Shown: positions 10,628-19,175 of the stretch, piece by piece
Position numbering within the stretch: the first letter of the stretch is position 1
Layout of the letters: each line of letters starts with the position of its first letter
Source of the DNA: Serratia plymuthica NBRC 102599
GTDB taxonomy: Bacteria; Pseudomonadota; Gammaproteobacteria; Enterobacterales; Enterobacteriaceae
Assembly: GCF_001590925.1 (NCBI RefSeq)
Contig: NZ_BCTU01000025.1
Coordinates: 102,679 to 166,678 of the forward strand
Length of the DNA stretch: 64,000 nucleotides
Reading direction: 5' to 3'
Program-made: the position numbers and the translations under genes
Notes under the pieces: generated by a model
Told to the model about the DNA's origin: nothing
Databases searched by the model: none
What the model saw: only the letters and a program-made list of their open reading frames with translations

Positions 10628-11810
10628 GCACGGCATGACAACGATTTCAGCCGATTCATTTTTGTTTTCTTTCACTTATTTTATGACGCTGTCGATACTT
10701 GCGTTCTATATGGACAGATTCCTCGGGCTTTCGTCCCTGGAAACGGCAAGTATCATCATGGTGTCCTCTATCGGCTCCAAAGTGACCCGCTTGTTAATCT
10801 CACCCTTTCTGGATTTGATTGCCCCGGCGTATGTCGTGTCGCTGTCCGCTCTGGTGATGAGCATCAGTTGCATGATGATCGCCCTGTCACAACACTATCT
10901 CGTTTTACTGTGTTCTATCGGGGCTTTCGGCATTGCATACGGAACAAACAGCATCCTGATCCGTGCGGTAGCCGGCGCAACGGAAGACGCCCATCAACGA
11001 GCGTCGGTGTTTGTCAGGTTATCGGTCATCACCAACCTCGCCTCAATGCTGGCCCCGTTAATTGCCATTTATCTGTACAATCACCTGTCCCCGAAGTTGC
11101 CTTTCATTATCGCTTCTTTGACGATGCTGTGCTTCTCGCTGTGGGTTGTGTGGGCGCGCGATATTTGGCCAACGCTGGAAGCGCAGAAAAAATGGACACA
11201 GGCCTTACGCGATCAAATCCACGATAAAACCCTGCGCCACTATTTTTTGCTGACGGCCCTGTGCTGGATGATTTATTCGCAACTGTTCACCTCCTTACCT
11301 TTACACGTAAATAGCCTTTTAGGGTCCACCAGCCCGTTCGGTTATTTGCTGACCTTTAACGCGGTGCTGTCTATCGTTCTCGCACCGAGATTGCAGGCCC
11401 TGTTCACTCGCTATAACGTCAGCGCCTTTCAAACCCTGTGTTTTTCCCTTGTCGCGCATGCAGCAGGTTCATTGTGGCTGAACTACGCCGCTAGCCAAAC
11501 CGACTTGTACCTCGCACTTTTTATTTGGACGCTGGGAGAATTGCTGCTGATCCCAACCCTGCAAAGCTGCATTTCAGGCTATGTGGCCAAAAATATTCTG
11601 GTCAGCGTATTGGCGATAAACTCTGTAGCCATGGGCATAGGCGAAGGCATGGGAGGCTTTCTTGGCATCTATCTGGTCAAAAACTCGCCTTATTGTTTCC
11701 TGATTTTCAGCGCCCTGACGCTGCTGACGCTGATCTATATCGTCGTGCACAAGCAGCGATTTTCCCCGCAAAGCAAACTGTCCGTTGCCGATGAAAAGTC
11801 GGCAACGTAG
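10605..11810 (+). CDS. MFS transporter, probable product exporter
   Basis: 401 residues from ATG 10605, chosen because GGAG lies at 10591-10594; a frame upstream to 10533 lies inside the ligase gene. About twelve hydrophobic segments are visible, with charged loops (for example WARDIWPTLEAQKKW mid-protein) marking the central cytoplasmic loop. It belongs to the major facilitator superfamily but no subfamily signature was recognised. Its place at the end of a biosynthetic operon with overlapping starts suggests export of, and self-resistance to, the product. Confidence 0.85.
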   Translation: MSSLTSFKHGMTTISADSFLFSFTYFMTLSILAFYMDRFLGLSSLETASIIMVSSIGSKVTRLLISPFLDLIAPAYVVSLSALVMSISCMMIALSQHYLVLLCSIGAFGIAYGTNSILIRAVAGATEDAHQRASVFVRLSVITNLASMLAPLIAIYLYNHLSPKLPFIIASLTMLCFSLWVVWARDIWPTLEAQKKWTQALRDQIHDKTLRHYFLLTALCWMIYSQLFTSLPLHVNSLLGSTSPFGYLLTFNAVLSIVLAPRLQALFTRYNVSAFQTLCFSLVAHAAGSLWLNYAASQTDLYLALFIWTLGELLLIPTLQSCISGYVAKNILVSVLAINSVAMGIGEGMGGFLGIYLVKNSPYCFLIFSALTLLTLIYIVVHKQRFSPQSKLSVADEKSAT

Positions 11811-11840
11811 TGAGTGATTAACTTCGTAAGCTGATAAGCG

Positions 11841-11875
11841 AAACGCGGCTCTGCGCAGAGCCGACGCGTTTTACC
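11841..11875. terminator. Bidirectional terminator after the operon
   Basis: GGCTCTG pairs with CAGAGCC around a CG loop, flanked by AAACGC on the left and a slightly bulged CGCGTTTT on the right. It can end both the MFS operon and the convergent minus-strand gene. Confidence 0.75.
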
Positions 11876-11877
11876 GG

Positions 11878-12801
11878 CTAGCGGTTAACCGAGCGAGCCA
11901 TGCGGGTATAAGTGTGGCGCACGCCGCGAATCGCCACGCTGTAGGCGAAGATGTTTTCCGGCAGCGCCAGCCCCAGATAACCGGTATCGCCAATGTGGTG
12001 CAGATCGGCCCCGGCCATTTTGCTCATCAGGGCAATCTGGCGGAGGGTTTGTACGTCGGCGCCTTCCTGAGACGTCCCGATAGCCGTCATGGCCAACGCG
12101 CCCTGCTGTTGGGTAAACGCAATCAACGCCGCCACCTTTTCCTGCGACATGCCGGGAATGGTGCCCGGCGCCGGCAGCAGGACGATGTCCGCGCCGTTTT
12201 CGACAAACAGAGCGATGTCCCGCTCATTGATCAACTGGCTACCGCTTTCACGCACAATGCCGGCGCCGTGCATTTTACCGGTCACCAGCACCAGCTTGTC
12301 CCCCACGTCATCGCGAATCTGCTTCAACGCCGCGGCGATAGCCTGATTGCTGACGCCATTATTGGGATTGCCGGTCAACACCACCATGCGGGCGCCGAGC
12401 TCATAAAGCTTGCGCGCGTTCTCTGCGGTCGCGGCGCGGCCCGCCGTCATCTGCCAAAACTCATTGTGCGTAGAGGTGAACGCCGGATCCACCGCTTCCA
12501 GATTGACCCCGATAACCCGCCCGGTCAGCCGCTGCAGCTCGCGCAATACTTCTTGCGGCGGCACTCCATCGGGCAAGCCTTCGATGCGTGGCTGGTTTAC
12601 GTCAAACAGGTTCAGCAACAGCATATCGGCGCCCTGGCTGGCCGCCAGCTCCGCATTGGTGACGTTATTGAGCAGCGGCTGCGTCACGGCAATGCTTTCA
12701 CTGACCAGGATCCGCCCTTCACTGGCGCGAATGGCGTAAAGCAAATTGTCTTTGGTGATATTGGCAAGATCGGTGGCGGTACAGTCGAGGTATCTTTTCA
12801 T
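11878..12801 (-). CDS. TIM-barrel protein of uncertain function (DUF7916-like)
   Basis: 307 residues with alternating strand-helix pattern of a beta/alpha barrel: MLLLNLFDVNQP, VIGVNLEAVDP, MVVLTGNPNNGVS, LVLVTGKMHGAG, IVLLPAPGTIPG and DLHHIGDTGYLGL near the end. Relatives in enterobacteria are often labelled haloacid-dehalogenase-like, which the sequence does not support: no HAD motif is seen. I recognise the family only loosely. It is transcribed away from a GntR regulator, and a perfect inverted repeat lies between the two genes, so the regulator very probably controls it. Confidence 0.65.
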   Translation of the reverse strand: MKRYLDCTATDLANITKDNLLYAIRASEGRILVSESIAVTQPLLNNVTNAELAASQGADMLLLNLFDVNQPRIEGLPDGVPPQEVLRELQRLTGRVIGVNLEAVDPAFTSTHNEFWQMTAGRAATAENARKLYELGARMVVLTGNPNNGVSNQAIAAALKQIRDDVGDKLVLVTGKMHGAGIVRESGSQLINERDIALFVENGADIVLLPAPGTIPGMSQEKVAALIAFTQQQGALAMTAIGTSQEGADVQTLRQIALMSKMAGADLHHIGDTGYLGLALPENIFAYSVAIRGVRHTYTRMARSVNR

Positions 12802-12837
12802 CGTGCAAGCTTCCGGTTATGATCACTAAACCAATTA

Positions 12838-12872
12838 TGTACCACTTAGTTTTCATTGGCACAAGTGGTACA
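12838..12872. promoter_or_regulatory. Probable GntR operator
   Basis: TGTACCACTT (12838-12847) and AAGTGGTACA (12863-12872) form a perfect 10-bp inverted repeat with a 15-bp spacer in the divergent promoter region. Each arm contains the GTxxxxAC-like core common in GntR/HutC operators. Confidence 0.75.
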
Positions 12873-12902
12873 CTTAACGGTCATTTCGTGGGGAAGATAC
12901 GT

Positions 12903-13637
12903 ATGGATGAGAAACTGGCCTTGCTTCAACCGGACTCGGCAGACAGCACGCCGATTTATCTGCAACTGGCAAAAAAAATAAGGGCCGCCGTGGAGTCCGG
13001 GCAGTGGCGTTCGGGCGATGCGTTACCTTCGGAAAGAGCGCTGATGGAAGCCTTCGGCATTGCGCGGGGGACGGCTCGCCGTGCGTTTCAACACCTCGAA
13101 CAGGATGGCACCATCAACCGCAATCGGGGTTCCGGCACCTTTATCGCGCCGCGCTTCGCACCCGCGTTGCCACTGCTGGAAAGTTTTACCGAGATGGTGG
13201 AGCCGCAAGGTTTCAGGGCGCAAAGCGAACTGATTGGCTTTCTGCGACGCGGACCAACGGCAGAAGAAATGCAGGCGTTACAGCTGAGTGATGAACAGGA
13301 TGTGGTCGAATTGGTGCGCTTACGTAAAGCCGGCGAAATCGCCATTGCCTTACAGTATTCGGTGCTTCCCGCCACTATTTTGCCGGCGAGCGGCCTGCCT
13401 GAAGAGTCGTTGTACCACTATCTGCACTCCATCGGTCAACCCATTGTGCGTGCGACTCAGCGTTTTCGCGGCGAGATAGCCGACAAATCCGTCGCTCGCT
13501 ATCTGGCGATGGAGGTGGGGGAACCGCTGCTGCTGGTGACCCGCACCGGGTTCACCCGCGATGAAAGGCCCATCGAGTACACCCGCAGTTGGTGTTTAAA
13601 TGAGTACTATGATTTTGCGCTGGAATTGAAACATTAA
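12903..13637 (+). CDS. GntR/HutC-family transcriptional regulator
   Basis: 244 residues from ATG 12903; the open frame to 12819 runs through the operator and is not protein-like. The N-terminus has the winged helix-turn-helix, with PIYLQLAKKIRAAVESG, GDALPSERALMEAFGIARGT and NRGSGTFI. The C-terminal part (from residue 90) is the UTRA effector domain with LVRLRKAGEIAIALQYSVLP. UTRA domains bind sugars, amino acids or related small molecules. It likely represses the divergent barrel gene and itself. Confidence 0.9.
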   Translation: MDEKLALLQPDSADSTPIYLQLAKKIRAAVESGQWRSGDALPSERALMEAFGIARGTARRAFQHLEQDGTINRNRGSGTFIAPRFAPALPLLESFTEMVEPQGFRAQSELIGFLRRGPTAEEMQALQLSDEQDVVELVRLRKAGEIAIALQYSVLPATILPASGLPEESLYHYLHSIGQPIVRATQRFRGEIADKSVARYLAMEVGEPLLLVTRTGFTRDERPIEYTRSWCLNEYYDFALELKH

Positions 13638-13640
13638 AAA

Positions 13641-13666
13641 CCCTCTCCCACCCAGGTGAGAGAGGG
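13641..13666. terminator. Hairpin between gntR-type gene and bglX
   Basis: CCCTCTCCCACC pairs with GGTGAGAGAGGG with one mismatch; an A run precedes it on the plus strand, giving a T run for the minus-strand bglX transcript. Confidence 0.7.
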
Positions 13667-13675
13667 CAATGCGAT

Positions 13676-15973
13676 TTACTGCAGCGTAAAGCTCTGTGCC
13701 TGTACGTTGTCGGAATCCAGGCCGACAAACACGTTGAACTTGCCCGGTTCCGCGCCCCATTTCAGGCTGGCGTTGTAAAACTTGAGATCCTCTTCGGTGA
13801 TCGGCAGCTCCACTTGTTGTGATTGACCGGCTCGCAGCATCACCTTTTTGAAGTTGCGCAGTTCTTTCACCGGGCGGCTGACCGACGCCGTCACGTCCTG
13901 CACGTACAGTTGCACCACAGTGGCGCCGTCATATTTGCCGGTATTCTTCAGCGTGACGCTGGCGGTCAGTTTGCCGTTGCGCGCCATCGTCGGGCTGGAA
14001 AGTTTGAGATCCGACAGGCTGAAGGTGGTGTAACTCAGGCCGTAACCAAAGGGATACAACGGACCGTTAGGCGAGTCGAAGTAACGTGACGTGTACTTGC
14101 CCGGGTTTTCCTTGCCGAACGGCCGGCCGGTATTCAAATGGTTGTAGTACATCGGGATCTGGCCGACAGAACGCGGGAAGGTCATCGGCAGCTTGCCCGA
14201 CGGGTTGTAATCGCCAAACAGCACGTCTGCCACCGCATTGCCGCCCTCGGTGCCGCTGTACCAGGTTTCCAGCATCGCATCCGCCTGCTGGCTTTCCCAG
14301 CTCAGCGCCAGCGGCCGGCCATTCATCAGCACCAGCACCAGCGGTTTGCCGGTCGCCTTCAGCGCGGCGATCAGATCCCGCTGGCTTTGCGGAATGGTGA
14401 TATCGGCACGGCTGGAAGCTTCGTGCGCCATGCCCTGCGCCTCACCCACGACCGCTACCACGACATCGGCCTGCCTGGCCGCCTGTACCGCTTCATCAAT
14501 CATCTGCTGCGGCGGGCGGGTATCAAACACCACCGCCGGCTCATACTCGTTCAGATAGTCGATAATGCTTTTGTCCTGGGTAATGTTGGCGCCCTTGGCG
14601 TAGAGGATCTTCGCCTTGTCGCCCACCGCATGCTCCAGCCCCTGGCGCAGGGTCACCGACTGCTTGACCACGCCGGCCGCCGACCAACTGCCCATCACAT
14701 CACGCTGGCTGTCGGCCATCGGCCCAACCAGCGCAATGGTGCCTTGCTTGCTCAACGGCAGCGTCTGCTTGTCATTCTTCAGCAGCACCAGAGTTTTGCG
14801 CGCCACTACGCGCGCTTCGGCGCGGTGCAGACGGCTTTCGGCATTAGTGTCCTGCGGATCGGAACCTACCGGGCCAAGGTGGTTATACGGATCTTTGAAC
14901 AGGCCCATATCATATTTGGTGTTCAACACGTCGCGGCAGGCGCGATCGATATCGCTTTCCGAAACCAGCCCGTCCTTCACCAGCCCCGGCAGGTATTGGT
15001 CGTAGTATTCGTCGCTCATGCTCATGTCGACGCCGGAAGTGATCGCCAGCCGCACCGCATCGCGCGCATCTTCGGCCACACCGTGCTTGATCAGCTCTTT
15101 AATCGCGCCGTGATCGCTGATGGTAATGCCGCCAAAGCCCCACTGGCTGCGCAACAGATCTTTCAGCAGCCACGGGTTGGCAGTGGCCGGAATACCGTTG
15201 ATCGCGTTGAGCGATACCATCACCCCACCGCTGCCGGCGTCTACCGCTGCCTTATACGGCGGCAAATAGTCCTGATACATTTTCAGCGGGCTCATATCGA
15301 CGGTGTTGTAATCGCGGCCGCCTTCGGTGGCGCCATACAACGCGAAGTGCTTAACGCTGGCCATCACTGAACCGGGTTGAGACGGATCACCGTTCTGGTA
15401 AGCATCGACCATCACTTTGGCAATTTTGGACACCAGCCAGGTGTCTTCGCCGAAGCCTTCCGATACCCGACCCCAGCGCGGATCGCGGGTGATGTCGACC
15501 ATCGGCGAGAAGGTCATGTTCAGGCCGTCATCGCTGGCTTCCTGCGCCGATACCCGGCCGCTGAGCGCGATGGCTTCGAGATCAAAACTGGCCGCCAGCC
15601 CCAGGCTGATCGGGAAGACGGTGCGTTGACCGTGTACCACGTCGTAGGCGAAGAACAACGGGATTTTCAGGCGGCTGAGCTGCATGGCCTGATCTTGCAT
15701 CGCGCGGATATCCGGCCGGGTGACGGTGTTGAAGATAGCGCCAATCTGGCCCTTGCTGATGCCGTCGCGGATCGCTTCTTTCGGGTTATCCGGCCCGACG
15801 CTGATTAAGCGCAACTGGCCGATTTTTTCTTCCAGCGTCATCTGTTTCATCAGGTTGGAAACGAAAGCATCACGCTGCTGGGCATTAACTCCTTGCGCCG
15901 CCCCGCTCTCCTGCGCAAAAACCGGGCTGATCGCCAGGCCGGACAGCAAACTCACCACACAAAGCCATTTCAT
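13676..15973 (-). CDS. bglX: Periplasmic beta-glucosidase, glycoside hydrolase family 3
   Basis: 765 residues, the same size as E. coli BglX. A Sec signal peptide ends at VFAQE. The GH3 N-domain shows PLFFAYDVVHGQRTVFP, EGFGEDTWL and VKHFALYGATEGGRDYNT; the nucleophile Asp is in GITISDHGAIKELIKHG. The C-domain has NSRADIT-like SSRADITIPQSQ and PLYPFGYGLSYT before a fibronectin-III-like tail. It hydrolyses beta-glucosides in the periplasm. A relic of its 3' part exists at 3781-3867. In E. coli bglX lies beside dld; here about 5.7 kb separates them. Confidence 0.95.
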   Translation of the reverse strand: MKWLCVVSLLSGLAISPVFAQESGAAQGVNAQQRDAFVSNLMKQMTLEEKIGQLRLISVGPDNPKEAIRDGISKGQIGAIFNTVTRPDIRAMQDQAMQLSRLKIPLFFAYDVVHGQRTVFPISLGLAASFDLEAIALSGRVSAQEASDDGLNMTFSPMVDITRDPRWGRVSEGFGEDTWLVSKIAKVMVDAYQNGDPSQPGSVMASVKHFALYGATEGGRDYNTVDMSPLKMYQDYLPPYKAAVDAGSGGVMVSLNAINGIPATANPWLLKDLLRSQWGFGGITISDHGAIKELIKHGVAEDARDAVRLAITSGVDMSMSDEYYDQYLPGLVKDGLVSESDIDRACRDVLNTKYDMGLFKDPYNHLGPVGSDPQDTNAESRLHRAEARVVARKTLVLLKNDKQTLPLSKQGTIALVGPMADSQRDVMGSWSAAGVVKQSVTLRQGLEHAVGDKAKILYAKGANITQDKSIIDYLNEYEPAVVFDTRPPQQMIDEAVQAARQADVVVAVVGEAQGMAHEASSRADITIPQSQRDLIAALKATGKPLVLVLMNGRPLALSWESQQADAMLETWYSGTEGGNAVADVLFGDYNPSGKLPMTFPRSVGQIPMYYNHLNTGRPFGKENPGKYTSRYFDSPNGPLYPFGYGLSYTTFSLSDLKLSSPTMARNGKLTASVTLKNTGKYDGATVVQLYVQDVTASVSRPVKELRNFKKVMLRAGQSQQVELPITEEDLKFYNASLKWGAEPGKFNVFVGLDSDNVQAQSFTLQ

Positions 15974-16089
15974 ATTGTTTTGTCTCAGGCATGTTCCCGC
16001 CGCAGCCTGCGACGGAGAGGATTAATCAAAGTGGAAAAACAGTGTGACATACTCTTTTTCACCGCAGAAATAATTTGTAATGTTAAAGG

Positions 16090-17019
16090 TTACAAGCTGT
16101 TAGCGGCGGCGGATAAGCCGTTCTTCAGCCGTGCGCGGCTTTGCTCCGCCTCTTCGCCCAGAAAATTGACCAGCGTGGCTAATGTCGCGGGCATCAGTGC
16201 CCGTTCAGGGTAGACCAAATAGTAGGCCGCGCCACTGACCACGCTGAGCGGGAACGGCGTAACGACGCGCTGCGCCTGGATATCCTCCTCCAGCAGGCAC
16301 AGATCGCCGATGGCGATGCCAAAACCTTGCAGTGCGGCGCTCATCGCCAAATCCAGAGTATCAAAATGCTGCGCCTTGCCGGAAGGTAGCGTCTCCAGCC
16401 CTGCCGCCTTCAACCACAGCAGCCAGTCGCGGCGATCGCGCGTGGGGTGCAGCAGGGTTTTCTCCGCCAGATCGGCCGGGGTTGGCGGGCGGGCCAAATC
16501 GGGAAGATAAGACGGCGTGCAGACCGGCGTGAGGATTTCATCGAACAGGTGATGCACCGCCAGCTTTTTACCCTGCGGCTGGCCGAACACCACCGCAGCA
16601 TCGAAGTGCTCTGCGCTGAAATCCAACCCGTGCGATACCGAGGCGGTCAGTTCGATATGCATTTCCGGGCGCTCGTTTTGCAACCGGATAATGCGCGGCA
16701 ACACCCAGCGCATGGCGCAGGTCGGGCACTTGATGCGTAACGTGCCCGGCTGCGCCCCAACCCGCGCCAGCGCCTCGCCCAGTTGCCCCAGCGCCTGCTG
16801 CACCGGCGCCAACAACATGGCGCCCTGAGGGGTCAACGTCAGCCCGCGCGCCCGGCGGCTGAACAACGGATAGCCCAAATGCTGCTCCAGCCCGAGGATC
16901 TGACGGCTGACCGCGCCTTGCGTCAGGTGCAGTGCCTGGGCGGCATGAGTGAAATTAAGGCGCTGAGCCACCACCACAAAAGTTTTCAAAACGTCGAGCG
17001 ACGGCAGAGATGTCTGCAT
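16090..17019 (-). CDS. LysR-family regulator, GcvA-like
   Basis: 309 residues. The N-terminal helix-turn-helix reads FVVVAQRLNFTHAAQALHL and TQGAVSRQILGLEQHLG, as in GcvA/AmpR relatives. The effector part contains TLRIKCPTCAMRWVLPRI near residue 95 and a second half with LHPTRDRRDWLLWLKAAG. It is transcribed away from the aminotransferase at 17137 across about 115 bases, the classic layout of a LysR regulator and its target. The effector is unknown. Confidence 0.85.
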   Translation of the reverse strand: MQTSLPSLDVLKTFVVVAQRLNFTHAAQALHLTQGAVSRQILGLEQHLGYPLFSRRARGLTLTPQGAMLLAPVQQALGQLGEALARVGAQPGTLRIKCPTCAMRWVLPRIIRLQNERPEMHIELTASVSHGLDFSAEHFDAAVVFGQPQGKKLAVHHLFDEILTPVCTPSYLPDLARPPTPADLAEKTLLHPTRDRRDWLLWLKAAGLETLPSGKAQHFDTLDLAMSAALQGFGIAIGDLCLLEEDIQAQRVVTPFPLSVVSGAAYYLVYPERALMPATLATLVNFLGEEAEQSRARLKNGLSAAANSL

Positions 17020-17136
17020 AGCGGGCCTCGGTTAGCCATGACTTTAACTCATGGCTAGTATGACAAACATTCCCTTGTTCGCCTACCGTCACTGATGCTT
17101 AATCAAGCAATACTTTCCCCTCTCCAGGAGCCAATC

Positions 17137-18291
17137 ATGCAGAGCGCCTGCTCACAACGCTCGAAGTTGCCGGATGTCGGCACCACTATTTTCACCGTAA
17201 TCGGCCAGCTCAGCGCTGAACATCAGGCACTGAATCTGTCGCAGGGCGCACCGAACTTCGCCTGTCAGCCGCAACTGGTCGACGCAGTGGCGCAAGCCAT
17301 GCGCGCAGGTCATAACCAGTACGCGCCGATGAGTGGCGTGGCCGCATTACGCGCTGCGCTGGCAGATAAAGTTGAACGATTGTATGGCACACGTTATGAC
17401 GCCGACGAAGAAATCACGGTCATCGCCAGTGCCAGCGAAGGATTGTATTCCGCCATCAGCGCGCTGGTGCACCCGGGCGATGAGGTGATTTATTTCGAAC
17501 CGGCGTTCGACAGCTACGCGCCGATTGTCCGCCTGCAAGGCGCCACGCCGGTAGCCATCAAACTGTCGCTGCAGGACTTGCACATTGACTGGGACGAGGT
17601 CGCCGCCGCCATCACCGGCAAAACGCGGATGATCATCGTCAACAGCCCGCACAACCCAACCGGCAGCGTGTTCGGCGAGCATGACATTGAGCGCCTGACC
17701 GCCCTGACGCGCAATACCGATATCGTTATCCTGTCCGACGAGGTTTACGAGCACGTGGTATTCGACGGCGATATTCACCACAGCATGGCGCGCCACCCGC
17801 AATTGGCCGAACGCAGCGTGATTGTGTCGTCGTTTGGCAAAACCTATCACGTCACCGGCTGGCGCGTCGGTTACTGCATGGCGCCGGCGGCGTTGATGGA
17901 TGAGATCCGCAAGGTGCACCAGTTTATGGTGTTCTCGGCCGATACGCCGATGCAATATGCCTTCGCCGAAGCGCTGGGCAATCCGCAAAGCTATCTGGGG
18001 CTGGCGGATTTCTATCAGCAAAAACGCGATTTGCTGGCCGGCGCCTTGCAAGATTCGCGCTTTGAATTATTACCCAGCCGTGGCAGTTTCTTTATGCTGG
18101 CCCGCTTTAGCGGTTTCAGCAGCGAAAGCGACAACGATTTTGCGGTGCGTTTAATCCGTGAAGCGAAAGTCGCGACTATCCCGCTGTCGGCGTTTTACAG
18201 CGACGGCACCAACACCGGCATCATCCGGCTGAGTTTTTCAAAAGATAACGAAACCCTGCTGGAAGGCGCACGCCGTCTGTGTCAGGTGTAA
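17137..18291 (+). CDS. ybdL: PLP-dependent aminotransferase, methionine aminotransferase type (YbdL-like)
   Basis: 384 residues from ATG 17137, preceded by AGGAG; the frame to 17095 has no similarity. Fold type I aspartate aminotransferase family: QGAPNFACQPQLVDAV near residue 40, NQYAPMSGVAALRAAL near 65, NSPHNPTGSVF near 170, LSDEVYEHVVFDG, and SFGKTYHVTGWRVGYC with the PLP lysine near 235. E. coli YbdL (386 residues) is a close match in layout and prefers methionine, phenylalanine and other large amino acids. The neighbouring binding protein suggests amino acid uptake and transamination. Confidence 0.82.
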   Translation: MQSACSQRSKLPDVGTTIFTVIGQLSAEHQALNLSQGAPNFACQPQLVDAVAQAMRAGHNQYAPMSGVAALRAALADKVERLYGTRYDADEEITVIASASEGLYSAISALVHPGDEVIYFEPAFDSYAPIVRLQGATPVAIKLSLQDLHIDWDEVAAAITGKTRMIIVNSPHNPTGSVFGEHDIERLTALTRNTDIVILSDEVYEHVVFDGDIHHSMARHPQLAERSVIVSSFGKTYHVTGWRVGYCMAPAALMDEIRKVHQFMVFSADTPMQYAFAEALGNPQSYLGLADFYQQKRDLLAGALQDSRFELLPSRGSFFMLARFSGFSSESDNDFAVRLIREAKVATIPLSAFYSDGTNTGIIRLSFSKDNETLLEGARRLCQV

Positions 18292-18333
18292 TGCATTCAC
18301 TTTTGGTTTGACCATGGGAAAAAGGCACTGACT

Positions 18334-19113
18334 ATGAAATCACTGAAAACGCTGATCGCTGTGGGCTGCCTGCTGGCCGCCGGTTCCTCTCTGGCGGCGG
18401 AAAACACGCTGCGCTTCGGTCTGGAAGCGCTGTATCCGCCGTTCGAATCCAAATCCGCCAGCGGTAAGCTGGAAGGCTTCGATATCGATCTGGGCAACGC
18501 GGTCTGCGCCGCCGCCCAGTTGAAATGCAGCTGGGTCGAGACCTCGTTCGACAGCCTGATCCCGGCGTTGAAAGCACGCAAGTTTGACGCCATCAACTCG
18601 GCGATGAACGTCACCGACCAGCGCCGCCAGGCAATTGACTTCACCGACTCCATCTATCAGGTGCCCAACCGCCTGATCGCCAAAGCCGACAGCGGCCTGC
18701 TGCCGGACGCCAAGTCGCTGGCGGGCAAACACGTCGGCGTACTGCAGGGGTCGATTCAGGAAACCTACGCCAAGGCCCACTGGGCACCGCAGGGCGTAGA
18801 CGTCGTCTCCTATCAGGATCAAAACCAGGCGTACCTTGACCTGACCGCCGGCCGCCTCGACGCCACGCTGGTGATGGCGCCGTCAGGGCAAAGCGGCTTC
18901 CTGGCACATCCGGACGGCAAAGGCTTCGCCTTCGTCGGCGATGCGGTCAGCGATGACAAGATCCTCGGTGAAGGCATCGCCTTCGGCCTGCGCAAAGGGG
19001 ATGACGCGTTGAAGAAAAAGCTGAACGACGCGATCGTGAAAGTGAAGCAGCAAGGTACCGTGACCGCGCTGGCGAAGAAGTATTTTGGCGATATCGACGT
19101 GACGGTGAAATAA
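18334..19113 (+). CDS. Periplasmic basic/polar amino acid-binding protein of an ABC transporter
   Basis: 259 residues, with a Sec signal ending SSLAAEN. Family-3 solute-binding protein (HisJ/ArtJ type): LRFGLEALYPPFESK, LEGFDIDLGNAVCAAAQL, DSLIPALKARKFDAINSAM and the hinge KHVGVLQGSIQETYA. The Arg and Asp positions for binding the amino acid backbone are present (TDQRRQAIDFT). No permease or ATPase gene follows, so it must use components encoded elsewhere. It lies 42 bases after the aminotransferase and may be co-transcribed. Confidence 0.85.
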   Translation: MKSLKTLIAVGCLLAAGSSLAAENTLRFGLEALYPPFESKSASGKLEGFDIDLGNAVCAAAQLKCSWVETSFDSLIPALKARKFDAINSAMNVTDQRRQAIDFTDSIYQVPNRLIAKADSGLLPDAKSLAGKHVGVLQGSIQETYAKAHWAPQGVDVVSYQDQNQAYLDLTAGRLDATLVMAPSGQSGFLAHPDGKGFAFVGDAVSDDKILGEGIAFGLRKGDDALKKKLNDAIVKVKQQGTVTALAKKYFGDIDVTVK

Positions 19114-19119
19114 GTAAAA

Positions 19120-19141
19120 AGGGGCGAATAAATTCGCCCCT
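19120..19141. terminator. Bidirectional hairpin between binding protein and ddlA
   Basis: AGGGGCGAAT and ATTCGCCCCT form a perfect 10-bp stem with a two-base loop; an A run lies to the left, giving a U run for the minus-strand ddlA transcript. Confidence 0.75.
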
Positions 19142-19175
19142 CTCAATACCGCCGCAACCTGCCCCAAGCCGATTA

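Noticed and set aside
11914..12822. 302-codon open frame on the plus strand
   Set aside because: Antisense of the TIM-barrel gene; runs into the operator region.
14138..15370. 410-codon open frame on the plus strand
   Set aside because: It lies opposite bglX; His/Arg-rich translation without domains is the usual antisense pattern of high-GC genes.
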